64,000 nucleotides of DNA from Acanthosepion lycidas (lineage: Eukaryota; Mollusca; Cephalopoda; Sepiida; Sepiidae): contig OZ010573.1 in assembly GCA_963932145.1 (NCBI GenBank), positions 87,528,326-87,592,325 on the forward strand, written 5' to 3'. The translations under genes and the position numbers were made by a program. This document shows, piece by piece, positions 11,150 to 21,760 of the stretch. The notes under the pieces were generated by a model. It saw only the letters and a list, made by a program, of their open reading frames with translations. It made no database searches and was not told where the DNA came from. The stretch's first letter is position 1. Each line of letters opens with the position of its first letter.

Positions 11150-12160
11150 ATGCTCTTTTTTTTTAGCGATCTCATGGAGGTATCTTTGCAGATTTGTAGG
11201 CATCCTCTTTTGGTCTTTAAGAATTTATATCGATTATTGTTTATCCATTTTTCTATTCTATTAGGGGAATTTTGCATTTTCTTTTCCAGTGACTGCATGT
11301 TGGGAGACGAGCAGGTTGATTAAGAGATAATCTTAACATAAGGATTATTCAAACCCTGTGTTAACTGTTTATGTTAATTCTATGTAATGTTACGTTACGT
11401 TATGTTAACTGTTGTTAATTTTACTGATGAACAGGATTACAGAAAGTAGCCAACCTTGAGGCACAACTGCCTCTTGGCCGTGTAGTTCCGATATTAGGTT
11501 ACGACACTTTACTTTAAACGTTCTGTGAGAGAGGGAGATCTTAATGAATGTAGTCACAGTTCATTTAATTCCGAAGTTGTGTAAAGCTTTTAAGATATCA
11601 TACCTCCAACGGATGTCAAAGGCCTTTCAAGATCAAAGAAGACCGACACCAGGGTGAACTTACTTCCTGAAACCTCTTTGTAATTTATAAATGATATGAT
11701 TTCTTTCTAGGTACCACATTAATCGGGTATTTATTGGTCTTTCCATAGTCTTACATACACGGATATTCATGGCGATAGATTAATAATTTTTAGGGTTGTT
11801 GTGGCCTTTGTCAGGTAGAGGAAGAGGTATAATTGTAGACACTAGCTACGATTCTCTAGTATATTGCTTTAGATTTGGCGAAGTATAAAAAAGAGATTAT
11901 TTCAGATATTTTATGAATTAGTAATGAACATCATCTGAATCTGTTGTGTCTTTACTTATATCAATTCATTTTAACGTCTGATTACTTCAACAAGATATTG
12001 TCTTTCTTTATATTCCCTGAAGTGAAGTTGAGGATTACTTTCTCCGCGCTATTTTTAGCTTTCTGGAATGTTGCTGTACATTTGTTGGTAGTGGAGTTAT
12101 TGCTAAATTATTTTCCCAGTGGATTTCTCGCTATTGGCTTTGATTAGATAAGGTTTGCAT
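11150..12160 (-). pseudogene. Jockey-type LINE reverse transcriptase remnant
   Basis: Minus-strand reading gives clear Jockey-clade blocks. Near 11812-11680 it has DKGHNNPKNY then CKTMER, INTRLMWYLERNHIIYKLQR and GFRK (fingers). Near 11650-11560 it has VSVFFDLE...GGM, the catalytic Asp of motif A in FDLE. Near 11530-11440 there is a recognisable VPQG-type segment degraded to VVPQG-like sequence, and at 11290-11150 the post-palm block SLEKKMQNSPNRIEKWINNN. Stops and frameshifts are frequent and the YADD motif is not intact. The part above 11830 aligns only loosely. It is unrelated at close range to the RTE-like copies. No promoter or tail was found. Confidence 0.65.
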
Positions 12161-13100
12161 ATTGTTAACAGTTATTTTCCTTATTATTCTCCAAGATTTT
12201 TTTAATCCCTGCGGTAGTCCCCTGTCGTGTGCCTACTACGATAACTGACCTTCAACTGCGCCACACCGCGTGCTACACACCTTCAATTATTCAGGAGAGT
12301 ATTGGGGAAGAGCAAAAGAAGTTGCCAATTTGGAATTACGGATACTTTAAAAGTTTGGGGGTAACAACCACACTATGTGACTAACCTAGGGTTAATTGAA
12401 GTTTGGCTGTTTAGTTGAGATTTGCAATCATGTTAAGTTTTCTTTTTGTTTTATTTTATTATTTTATCTTACACCGTGCTTTATTTTGAGTCGGCAGTGG
12501 CTGAATTTTTTTTCGAATATTTTGAACATTTTTTCGGGTTTTAACTGATTTTCTTGTAAACAAGAGCCTCTGAATAAGACTTCAAAAACAACGCAAGAAT
12601 TGAATAATATATCTATATTATCTCTAAACAAGAAAATCTCTACTTGTCTCTCGTTCATATTTCACATATTCCCGCGCTTTTCTGTTCCCGTTCAAGGAAC
12701 GGCCAATGTTGATTCAACCGTGCGTTTCCTTGTGCTGCAGAATCCTTAGTGATTCAGTACAAGAATAACAAACCAATCCTATCCTGACTCAACTCCGAAT
12801 AAGTTTTGAATTAGGCGCTAAGGATTGAGTATTAACACATTATAACCATGATTATGATGTCTGGTGGACCTATGTGTATGCATGTAAGTTTGAAGGTTCT
12901 ATAATAGCATTTCCTAAGTGAGGCTTAGTATAGAAGAAGGAATATTGCACTGCGCAATTCTTTCAAGTGAAAAGAGAGTACTTATATTGGAAATCAGAAT
13001 TTGAAAACATATCTTTCACTCGGGTTCTAATTTTAGCTTAAATCTGGTAAGCGGTGTGATTTAAATGTTGTCGTGGGTAAATATGAATATTATTTAAATA
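12161..13100. other. No gene recognised
   Basis: I recognise no coding or repeat family. GC content is slightly higher around 12200-12300 and 12670-12740. Short frames lack known motifs. Confidence 0.4.
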
Positions 13101-13880
13101 CTAGCAGCATGGCCCGGCGTTGCCCGTGCTTGATTCAAAAATCGTACGACTCATACAGCAACGTCTGTCACTTGACTTAAAATACATTTGCCCTTCCCTG
13201 CCTTTAAAGGAGTGCCCTTTGCCGTGTGGATGTTACTACATCCCTTACTTTTTGCCTATCTCACACTACGAATTTTTTCTAAGCTTTATACTAAACATTA
13301 AATCTGTTACGAACAAAAGAACTAAACAAAATGAACACAAAACGATCAGCTTTAAAAAAAGGACTCGTAACTGGAAAAACCGAATGAAAAAAAATGTTAA
13401 CAACAAATACTTTTTCACACTCAACCCAGTTCTGCGGAATCAGAATCAACGTTGAGTTTAAGCAAGCGAATGAGCCAATTGGAGTAAAGTGCCATGCAGA
13501 TTTAAATTTTTCCCACTTGCGACGAATGCAGCTATCGATTTTTTTGCATGCTAGCATGCTAGTTAACATTCGTGTCAGCTGTTGGCTCTCAAGCTGGCCA
13601 ATAGAATCTTCTTGCCCTTCGTGGCAGCCAGCTACAGGCTCTCACTCAGGTCAGTAGAAAATGGCCGCAAACTACATGAAAACTGCCGTAGAACCCTGAA
13701 AAAAATCGATTATTTCCACTATCGATGGGAGTTAGGAAATGCAAAGTCAGTCTTGGCCTTCCCGCTAATTTGGAACTTGAAGCATGTGCATGTAAATTAT
13801 TTTGGTGCAAATCCGTCGAAAATTGCGTCCGTGCATTCGTTACGCATACGCACAGACATCCTGCCTTTTATACATAGAGA
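13101..13880 (-). mobile_element. Helitron-like non-autonomous element, copy 1 (minus)
   Basis: On the minus strand the unit starts TCTCTATGTATAAAAGGCAG and ends with a GC-rich ACGGGCAACGCCGGG hairpin-like block, about ten bases and CTAG, followed by T. A TC start, a hairpin near the 3' end and a CTAG|T end are the features of Helitrons. An inverted second copy lies at 17702-18349 and defines the boundaries: the homology stops exactly at CTAG in both. The hairpin has only a few pairs left. Open frames of 87-129 residues on the plus strand across it have no domain and are not conserved in the second copy. It could be another type of short repeat. Confidence 0.5.
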
Positions 13881-14269
13881 CTTTGTCAGTTCGTCCAGTC
13901 TTTCTATTTTTCATTTTCGAGTGACTATCACTCTATCAAGCTGTGCTTGTTGGTTGAGATATTATCTGTAGATGAAATTCGATTAAAAAATGATGATTTC
14001 TGATTTACCAGGAAGACAGTAATTATGAAAACACAAGCATTTTGATATTCGTCGTCATTATATATTACACTTGTAAAATTCGCAATATGTATGTATGTAT
14101 GTATGTATCGTCATAAAATCACTACCTGTCTGACTGGCTCTCTCTTTCTCACTCTATCTAAACGCTGTTTATATACTATACTAATATAAATAGCGTAATG
14201 TCGTAGTAGGAATCAATGGATTTCATTTCTAAATGTATTAGAAATAAAATCGATTGATTCTTTGGAAAG

Positions 14270-14271
<2 letters not shown>
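13881..14271. other. No gene; partial unit repeated upstream of the TCTA array
   Basis: A segment at 14190-14270 (AATGTCGTAGTAGGAATCAA, then TTTCATTTCTAAATG) recurs at 14386-14490, each copy followed by TCTA repeats. This suggests a local duplication together with the satellite. There is a (GTAT)n run at 14087-14108. Confidence 0.5.
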
Positions 14272-14300
<29 letters not shown>

Positions 14301-14486
14301 CGATTCTATCTATCTATCTGATTTTATCTATCTATCACACTAAACGTTATTCATATTATGTAATAAATTGTATTATCATAAGTAATAATGTCGGATTACG
14401 AATCAATGTATCTTATTTCTAAACAAAAATCCTTCATATTTCTGAATGTAGTGTTCTAAATAAAATTCACTGATTCCTTATAAATT

Positions 14487-14537
<51 letters not shown>

Positions 14538-14540
14538 CAT

Positions 14541-14594
<54 letters not shown>

Positions 14595-14608
14595 GATACC
14601 TGTCTCAT

Positions 14609-14649
<41 letters not shown>

Positions 14650-14740
14650 TGATACCTATCTCATTCTATCTATCTATCTATTGATACCTATCTCATTCTA
14701 TCTATCTATCTATCTATCTATCTATTGATACATATCTCAT

Positions 14741-14786
<46 letters not shown>

Positions 14787-15006
14787 CATCTATCTCATTA
14801 TGTTTATCTATCTATCTATCTATCTATTGATACATATCTCATTCTATCTATCTGTCTATTGATACCTATCTCATTCTATCTATCTATCTATCTATCTATC
14901 TATTGATACCTATCTCATTCTATCTATCTATCTATCTATCTCTCTATTGATACCTATCTCATTCTATCTATCTATCTATCTATCTATCTATTGATACCTA
15001 TCACAT

Positions 15007-15047
<41 letters not shown>

Positions 15048-15129
15048 TTATCTATTTATCTATCTATCTATCTATCTATTGATACCTATCTCATTCTATC
15101 TATCTATCTATCTATCTATCTCATTATGT

Positions 15130-15163
<34 letters not shown>

Positions 15164-15164
15164 C
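14272..15164. repeat. (TCTA)n satellite with higher-order spacers
   Basis: About 890 bases of TCTA tetranucleotide, broken at intervals by a recurring spacer TTGATACCTATCTCATTC or TTGATACATATCTCATTC, so the array has a second-level period of roughly 40-60 bases. The proteins predicted from it (Leu-Ser-Ile-Tyr repeats) are artefacts. Confidence 0.95.
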
Positions 15165-15559
15165 CGTTTGTTTCTCTTTCCTCTTGTCTATATGACTTAA
15201 GTGAATCATGGACTAATATGACACAGACTTCAACATATGAGTGATTATCATGATTGAATATACTTGTAATTTGCATAAATCAATGGTATATTGATTACAT
15301 CAATGAAGTTTTGTTTTACAAAAGAGATAGAATGAACCTGTAGATAATGCATGTAGACAAATCTACCCCAGGGAAGGATAATGACGACAAAATCATTAAA
15401 GTAATTTGATATATTAAAAGTGAGTTATTGCAAAGCTAATCCTTAATTCTCGAACGTTTTCTCATTTAAATGGATATTGTGTTTTTTTTTTTTTGTTTTT
15501 TTTGTTAATTTAGAAACAAAGAAAACATTATTGTATTATTATGTAATATCAGTCCTGCT

Positions 15560-15940
15560 ATATTACAGTGGATGCTGGACAATCTTTTCACAGATGAAGA
15601 GGTGACGTGAAGAAACAAAAAATATGGTCCTATAGAACGATTTTGAGAATACTATGGACCGAACCTGTGAGAGACCACGAAGGAATTTTACTTAACATCA
15701 AGAAGAGACAGTTGAAATTTCTAGGTCCTATAATGAGGAAAGACGACTTTGAAAATTCGATATTCACAAGACAAAGCAAGACGGACAGAGAAAGACAAAA
15801 CGTAACCTAATTAGAGAACTTGAGTAAATGGATGGGAAAGCTAGATTTAGGAAAGATAACATTTATTAAGAGCGACAAATACCAGGAAATTGTGGAGAGC
15901 CATGATCACAAAAATCCTTAAGTGAGACAACACATAGAAG
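15560..15940 (+). pseudogene. RTE-like LINE 3' end fragment
   Basis: The open frame at 15607-15810 reads RTILRILWTEP, then IKKRQLKFLGPIMRKDDFEN and KTDRERQNVT. This is the C-terminal block typical of RTE-like endonuclease/reverse transcriptases (a KRRL.FLGHI.R consensus). The non-coding continuation (TTGAGTAAATGGATGG, then GAGCCATGATCACAA) matches 2860-2990. It is 5'-truncated and lacks the reverse transcriptase core. Confidence 0.7.
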
Positions 15941-16560
15941 TAGTAGAAAATTCATATTCATCTAGAAAAATTAATCTCACAGTTTAACCTAAAAACAACT
16001 GTAGTGTATATCCATTTTGTATTTAAGAACAACACCGTAGTTTTAAATATTCAAATATTAAAGCCGAGCACGTTTGTAGTGGAATAACCAAGAGGGTTGA
16101 GATTAAGTTAAACTTTCAATATATTTGATCAGATACTCATTTACCTAGTTTAAAGATGGTCCCATATAATGTGAATGTAGGTTATACTTTTTATCATCTA
16201 TCTATTCAGGGTTAAGTAATATGACTTTTACAATCGAAAACTAATCATCATACAAGTAAAAATTCAGGAATCGAGAGGCAGCCCCCTTGCCGAAAAAATA
16301 TGTTTGTATATGGCCATTATTTACTTACAAAATTTAAACCCAAATAATTATTATAATATAAAATGAAAAAAAAAATGTATTTATCTGGGACACACAGAAA
16401 CAGATATATTATATAATTTAAGCAAGATTTCTGAATATCGATATTCATAGTTTTGCAATAGACAAGCAATCCCTCTTTAATTATTTTTCGTTGAAAATGG
16501 TTAATAGTTTAGCCTAAACCTTTCTAGAACTCCCAAAATTTTAATAATTTTTCCGAAATT
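15941..16560. other. No gene recognised
   Basis: AT-rich unique-looking sequence. I see no motif, tRNA-like box or known transposon end. Confidence 0.4.
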
Positions 16561-16564
16561 ACGA

Positions 16565-16700
16565 CCAAAAACGTGCACCTCTGAGTGATGTAATGATTAA
16601 CGAATCTTCCTCGCTGGAGCAATTACGAGTAAGTACTGACATTAGTCCCCACTGGGTTCCCGATATATTCGGGCTAGTGCCACATCTAAGCTACAATTAG
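16565..16700 (+). repeat. tRNA-like SINE fragment, family 2
   Basis: It contains a tRNA-like head (GTGATGTAATGATTAACGA, then a B-box-like stretch) and ends GCCACATCTAAGCTAC, shared with the element at 25928-26045. It is degenerate and not a functional tRNA: no cloverleaf can be closed. Confidence 0.35.
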
Positions 16701-16780
16701 AAAATCACCATTCTTGTATACAAGAAAATATAGTAAAAAAATATAAAAAATATTCAACAAAAAGTATCATTATACACACA

Positions 16781-16793
<13 letters not shown>

Positions 16794-16838
<45 letters not shown>
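16794..16838. repeat. (TA)n microsatellite
   Basis: TA array directly abutting the left arm of the 80-bp inverted repeat at 16837. Confidence 0.95.
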
Positions 16839-16842
<4 letters not shown>

Positions 16843-16916
16843 TAAAAGTGAACATAGAAGTCAACACTTAGAGGCGACAGTCTGTTTCATGCTATATGCA
16901 ATCGTCAGGCCACATA
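16837..16916 (-). repeat. Inverted-repeat arm with hammerhead-like hairpin (left)
   Basis: An 80-base arm exactly complementary to 17329-17408. On the minus strand it holds CTGACGA (16902-16908), a short hairpin TTGCATATAGCAT, GAAA, a 3-bp stem ACA/TGT and C, then GCC. This is the order of a hammerhead core with cleavage expected after the TGTC. In Penelope-like elements such motifs sit in the terminal repeats. Helix I retains GGC/GCC only, so activity is uncertain. Confidence 0.55.
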
Positions 16917-17328
16917 AATAAATACTATGCTACTAAAAATCTAAAACCGAAAAGAGAAAATATACAAGTAAAATAAATTGAGTCAAATTCATCCAAGTAA
17001 ATAAATAAACAAACCAATCCCAAATAAAGATAATCAATTAAAAACTGTTCCCGCCAAAATAATACTTAGAATGAACTACAACTGAACAAATAGCTTTAAT
17101 TAAATTCCCAAACCAAAACAAAACTGTTAAATAAGTGATATAAACAAATTTTTACTACGTTAATAAATAAATAAATAAATAAAATAAGAAAAAAAAAATA
17201 AAAACAAGCAATATAATTTGACCCAAATAGATAAACAAACGACTTCCGGTGAAATAACCGCCATAACAGAATACCCACAATGCACCACTAACCCGTATAT
17301 ATACAAATAGCCGAGAAAAATAACAGCA
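16917..17328. other. Spacer between the inverted-repeat arms
   Basis: 412 bases of AT-rich sequence with (AAAT)n. The segment at 17262-17300 (complement of GTGGTGCATTGTGGGTA) recurs at 23300-23320 beside a Penelope-like reverse transcriptase remnant. That makes this spacer a likely deletion derivative of the same element. No coding domain is left. Confidence 0.45.
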
Positions 17329-17408
17329 TATGTGGCCTGACGATTGCATATAGCATGAAACAGACTGTCGCCTCTAAGTGTTGACTTCTATGTTCACTTT
17401 TATATTTA
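17329..17408 (+). repeat. Inverted-repeat arm with hammerhead-like hairpin (right)
   Basis: Exact reverse complement of 16837-16916. Plus strand: CTGACGA at 17337-17343, stem-loop 17344-17356, GAA 17357-17359, ACA 17360-17362 pairing with TGT 17366-17368, and C at 17369. GGC at 17334-17336 pairs with GCC at 17370-17372. All invariant core positions are present; helix II has a T-T mismatch at its base. Confidence 0.55.
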
Positions 17409-17474
17409 CACATGCTCTATCTCTGATATTGAGCACTTTATTCCATAAATATAGCACACCTTAAGACTATATTT

Positions 17475-17543
<69 letters not shown>

Positions 17544-17630
17544 TAAAGTTCAGATAAAGTTAATTAGTAATCCGTATGGGGAGGATATAAATCCCGAGAG
17601 CTCAATGTAGTAAACCGAGCAATAATAATT
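17409..17630 (+). repeat. Penelope-associated box 1 - (TA)n - box 2 module
   Basis: Box 1 (GCTCTATCTCTGATATTGAG, then CATAAATATAGCACACC) is followed by a 60-base TA array and box 2 (GTAATCCGTATGGGGAGGAT, then CCCGAGAGCTCAATGTAG). The same order occurs at 24890-25110. Box 1 alone recurs at 30160-30228 and 31505-31600, always running into TA repeats. The array is therefore part of the transposon end, not an independent microsatellite. Confidence 0.6.
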
Positions 17631-17701
17631 AACAAATCGTAGACTTCAGAAATCATGGTAATCTCTATCTATAAATTTTTGAAGGATTTGCACTAAAATA
17701 T

Positions 17702-18349
17702 ATATGCACATGTTCCAAGTTAGTGGGAAGGCCAAGACCGACTTTGTATTTCTCACCTCATATCGATAGTGGAAATAATCGGTATTTTCATGCTTCGACG
17801 GCAGTTTTCATTGAGTGAGAGCCTATAGCTGGCTGCCACGAATAGTCGGGAAGATTCTATTGGCCAGCGTGAGAGCCAACAGCTGACTGACACGAATGTT
17901 AACTAGCATGCAAAAAAAATCGATAGTTGCATTCGTTACAAGTGGGAAAAATTTAAATCTACATGGCACTTTACTCCAATTGGCTTATTCGCTTGCTTAA
18001 ACTCAACGTTGATTCTGATTCCGCAGAACTGGGTTGGGTGTGAAAAAAATATTTGTTGTTAACATTCTTTTTTCATTCGGTTTTTCCAGTTACCAGTCCT
18101 TTTTTTTTTAAGCTGATCGTTTTGTGATCATTTTGTTTAGTTCTTTTTCGTAAGAGATTTAATGTTTAGTATAGAGCTTTGAAAAAATTCGCAGGCAAGA
18201 AGTAAGGCATATAGCAACATCAGCACGACAAAGGTCACTCCTTTAAAGGCAAGGAAGGGCAAAAATATTTTAAGTCAAGTGATAGCGATTGCTGTATGAG
18301 TCGTACGATTTTTGAATCAAGCACGGGCAACGCCGGACCATGCTGCTAG
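17702..18349 (+). mobile_element. Helitron-like non-autonomous element, copy 2 (plus)
   Basis: Inverted copy of the 13101-13880 element: shared blocks include AGTGGGAAGGCCAAGAC, CTGGCTGCCACGAA, AACTCAACGTTGATTCTGAT and the end ACGGGCAACGCCGGACCATG with CTAG at 18346-18349, then T. It lacks about 100 bases at the 5' end compared with copy 1. By eye it has many substitutions and small indels, so neither copy is recent. Confidence 0.5.
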
Positions 18350-19265
18350 TATTTTATATTTCGCGAGATCAATTTCGCTTCGTCAGACCTTCAATGAGTG
18401 CATTCAAAAATTCTTCAAGGAATCAATTGAAAAAACGAAATAGCCAACGAAATTGCCAAGCCAACATACATGACTATAAAAGTGTTAAAAGTTTAAAAGA
18501 TTACGCTAAAATTCATAAACTTCTCTTAACTAAAATTACTTGTACATACATTTATCCCATACAAATATTTAATTTAATTTAAATATTAATTGACTAAAAA
18601 ATTCAACAAAATAATTTATTTACTTTCGTTTATTGGACATTAAATTATACCATTTGCCATCCTCCATGCTTTATCAAGATTTTCCTATTTACTTGACGTA
18701 TCTCTTAGATTACAAAAAAATGAAAATTTACCAACATTTCTACCTTTGTATCTAAATATTTGAGGCAAAATAAAATCTTTATTCTTTCCTTGATAAAGTC
18801 CATCGGAGGACGGAACGCATCGGCTAAGATAGGTTTCTGTTGTGAGACCGTAACATACCTACAGTATGGACTCTACCAGGACTATATGAAGTATGCGATA
18901 TAACACTCTAGGAGAGGAGGAGGATGAAAGAGAGAGAGAGAGAGAGAGTATTCTAATACCGTAGTATCAGCCGCGTACGACTACCAATATTGGACACTAG
19001 CACATAGTAAGCTCCTTTTTGTTTAATATATCTTTCTTACCTCTTATCCGTGTTCCGTGTTTTCCTTTCCGTGGTCCCGACTTTGGGCCCACATCTGTTT
19101 CCTTTTCTTTTATTCATATTGTTTTTTACAGATATATTTTATCTATAGCTGAAATTTTACATAGACACACAAAAATATATGTGTATGTGTGTATGTGCGT
19201 GTCTTTGCCCAAATGAAATATATCGTATGCACTCCATGATACTGTTTCATGTGGTGAATTATATT
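18350..19265. other. No gene recognised
   Basis: It includes a short GA tract (18929-18949). A weak hairpin (GTCC...GGAC, 18802-18816) is preceded by TTGATAAA and followed by GGAACG, reminiscent of the hammerhead-like cores elsewhere but missing key bases. No coding domain. Confidence 0.4.
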
Positions 19266-19461
19266 TTATTAGCTAAAATAAAAATATCGTCTACGTAGCG
19301 TACATAGATTTTCGTTTCTGCGGACCTGTGTAAATATAGTATTTTCTACGTAGGACATGTAATAGTTGGGAAAGCATAGACCGAGTGGATTTGCCATACT
19401 AACACCATACTAACACCATACTAACACCGCTATGTAGACGATATTTTTATTTTAGCTAATA
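19266..19461. repeat. 32-bp inverted repeat around the 5' end of a PLE copy
   Basis: The arms 19266-19297 and 19430-19461 are near-complementary (one mismatch). The right arm encodes the YVDDIFILAN segment of the reverse transcriptase, so a piece of the catalytic motif has been copied in inverse orientation upstream. Between the arms a 12-base unit (CCATACTAACAC) is repeated three times. Confidence 0.7.
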
Positions 19462-20395
19462 ACATTAAAGAAATAGAGACACTTAAGAACACTTTTGAGA
19501 AAAACTTCGTCCATAACTTTACCTATGAACTTAGCCAGAAAAAAAAAAACTTCCATTCTTAGATGTCCTCGTTGAATAGAGCAATAACACTTTCATTACA
19601 TCATTATCCAAAAAAAAAAAAAAACATCAGCAAAAAGCCGTGCCATCTTAACTTCAAAAGCAAATGTCCACTTAGGTACAAAATAGCAGTAATAAAAAAA
19701 TCATTCTAAATGGACCACACCAGAACACATCTTCTCGACTACTCTTCCTCAAAGAACTTAATAACATTAAACAAACATTAATCAACAACGGCTTCCCCAA
19801 CCACCTTATAGACCACCAAATTAGAATATTTCTCCCCAAAGCAAGTAATAACGATAGCGAACACACAGCCAAAACTTACATACACATTTATTACAAAAAA
19901 ACAAATGCATATCAATCTTCTCTAAGGCATATTATAAAGAAATATACTACTCCAATTGATCCGAATAAAAAATCAAATTTATTATCTATTATAAAAAATT
20001 TAAGACAGACAACCTTATCCTCAAAAATAACAACACACCAACTAAGTCAAAATTACAAAGAACGAACATTATCTATGTTCAAATGCCTCTTAAGGAACTG
20101 TGTTCCTGATCAAACCGAATTCATAAATAATTACTTCGGTTACACAACCACATGCTTATCCAGACGTCTTAAATTACACCTATCTGACCACAGCTCCATT
20201 AGAACCCATTTAAACACGCACACAAAAATTACCCGATTCCATTAGGAACATACAAGTAGAAAACAAATATATGAACTGCATCCACCTGCAAAAAAAGACT
20301 ACAAATAATGGAAGCTTTAATAATAAAAAGAAAAAAGCCAACTTTTAACAATATTAACTACGAACAAAGCCAAAATGTGCTAACCGTATTCGGAA
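19430..20395 (+). pseudogene. Penelope-like element: reverse transcriptase end plus GIY-YIG region
   Basis: Starts within the palm motif (YVDDIFILANNIKEIETLKN, YxDD intact). It continues through FTYELSQ, a degraded thumb (HLNFKSKCPLRYKIA), a region with NNGFP-type HLIDHQIR-like sequence, and TYIHIYYK. It then reaches the C-terminal endonuclease-like part, where FGYTTTCLSRRLKLHLSDHS stands for the YIG half of GIY-YIG, and ends INYEQSQNVLTVFGN before a stop at about 20398. Penelope-like elements join a telomerase-related reverse transcriptase to GIY-YIG, which this order matches. Poly-A slippage at 19539 and 19612 and several stops make it non-functional. The 5' half is missing. Confidence 0.75.
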
Positions 20396-20528
20396 ATTAA
20401 AAACATATACACTGACATACACAGAACGCACACACTCAATTAAGTTGTGGCGTGGCTGTCGCAATGCCCATATGACTAATTGGAGACATGTGTGAGAGTT
20501 CGATGTAGACTGGGAACCAGTACAGTCC

Positions 20529-20646
20529 GCATCCACATTGTACCTGAGCAAAGCAGGGTAGAACGGTTCGCTGCAAAGTTACCACTTATGATACGCTGGG
20601 TATATATTACACTGTGTGTCGGGGTAAACTGTTCGTCATCACTTAC

Positions 20647-20682
<36 letters not shown>

Positions 20683-21010
20683 TTTAAATGACAATGATAG
20701 AAATCAATAAATAAATAAGAAAAAATAAAAGTATAAAACTCTCATCAAATCAGACTATTTTTATTATTATTGTTAAAAATATTTGAAATCTAAATAATAG
20801 TGAAAGAAAACGACGATTCTGAACCAATAGTAGAAAGTTTTAATATTACAATTATAAATGATATCATTTTAAGAATTTTATTTAAAAAAAAAATGTACTA
20901 TTTCAGTTGCCAGTCACTTATAGACGCTTAGGCGATCATGTCTCTTTCGATTCATTATTGACTAGACAGAAGATTTTCCTGCAGTAAGATGCCATTTCCT
21001 ACTGCAGCGG
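20529..21010. repeat. Diverged direct repeat, copy 1
   Basis: About 480 bases that recur 760 bases downstream (21289-21760). Shared blocks include CATCCACATTGTACC, TTCGCTGCAAAG, ACTTTAAATGACAAT, GTTAAAAATATTTGAAAT, ATAAATGATATCATTTTAA and GACAGAAGATTTT-like sequence. Both contain an (ATT)n tract of different length (20646-20681 here). No coding domain. The family is unknown to me. Confidence 0.7.
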
Positions 21011-21200
21011 ACTGGTTGACAACCAAGATTATAAAACCCATTCTATCCTGCTATTGAAGTGATGACTGGAGGCAGGAGAGATGTATTCATGCATTTCCCA
21101 ACGGTTTTTGCGCGTAAGTGATTGTAACAAACCCGAATGGAATTCGAACTCGGTTTTTCGATTTCTAATTTAGAGCCGATATGCCTTACACTTCTCTTTA

Positions 21201-21286
21201 CTCTTTACTCTTGCTCTCACCCGCTGTAACCCTTAGCGTGCTAGTGGCATTCCCGCCTTGCTTGGGGTGAAATGCTTAAAAAATGT
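21201..21286 (+). pseudogene. Jockey/CR1-like LINE 3' tail, solo
   Basis: The last 80 bases of the LINE family whose longer copies are at 62992-63593 and 51928-53341: GTAACCCTTAGCGTGCTAGT, CCGCCTTGCTTGGGGTGAAA, TGCTTAAAAAA. It consists of 3' untranslated sequence only. Confidence 0.7.
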
Positions 21287-21288
21287 TG

Positions 21289-21760
21289 CGCATCCACATT
21301 GTACCCGTTTCGCTGCAAAGATACTACCCACTTATGACACGCCCATAAACACACATATATATATATTACAGTAGATATAGGGGTAAACAGATCGCCATCA
21401 AATATATCACTTATTATTATTATTACAACTTTAAATGACAATAATAGAAATCATTAAATGAATGAGAAAAGGATAAAAGTATAAAAGTATCTAATATCAG
21501 AACATTTATTATTGTTGTTGTTAAAAATATTTGAAATATAAATAATAGCAGCAGAAATTGATTATTCTAAACTAATAGTAGAAAAAAAATATTACCATTA
21601 TAAATGATATCATTTTAATCATTATATTTAAAAACGCGTACTATTTCAATTACCAGTCATTTATCCACACTTGGGGGTATCACGTCTCTCGATTCCTGAC
21701 TGACGAGGCAGAAGATTTTTCCGCAGTAAGTTACCGTTTCTGTGTGCGTTATTTCTTCGG
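21289..21760. repeat. Diverged direct repeat, copy 2
   Basis: Second copy of the 20529-21010 unit, directly after the solo LINE tail. It contains a shorter (ATT)n tract at 21413-21424 and an insertion of (AC/TA) repeats at 21350-21366 absent from copy 1. Confidence 0.7.

Noticed and set aside
13582..13971. 129-residue plus-strand frame
   Set aside because: Not preserved in the second Helitron-like copy and without a domain; chance frame.
14272..15164. CRISPR-like periodic array
   Set aside because: The repeat is a tetranucleotide with short, non-unique spacers, in an animal-type genome with no cas genes.
18793..18826. TTGATAAAGTCC...GGACGGAACG as a hammerhead core
   Set aside because: Both conserved boxes are mutated, so it can be a chance hairpin.
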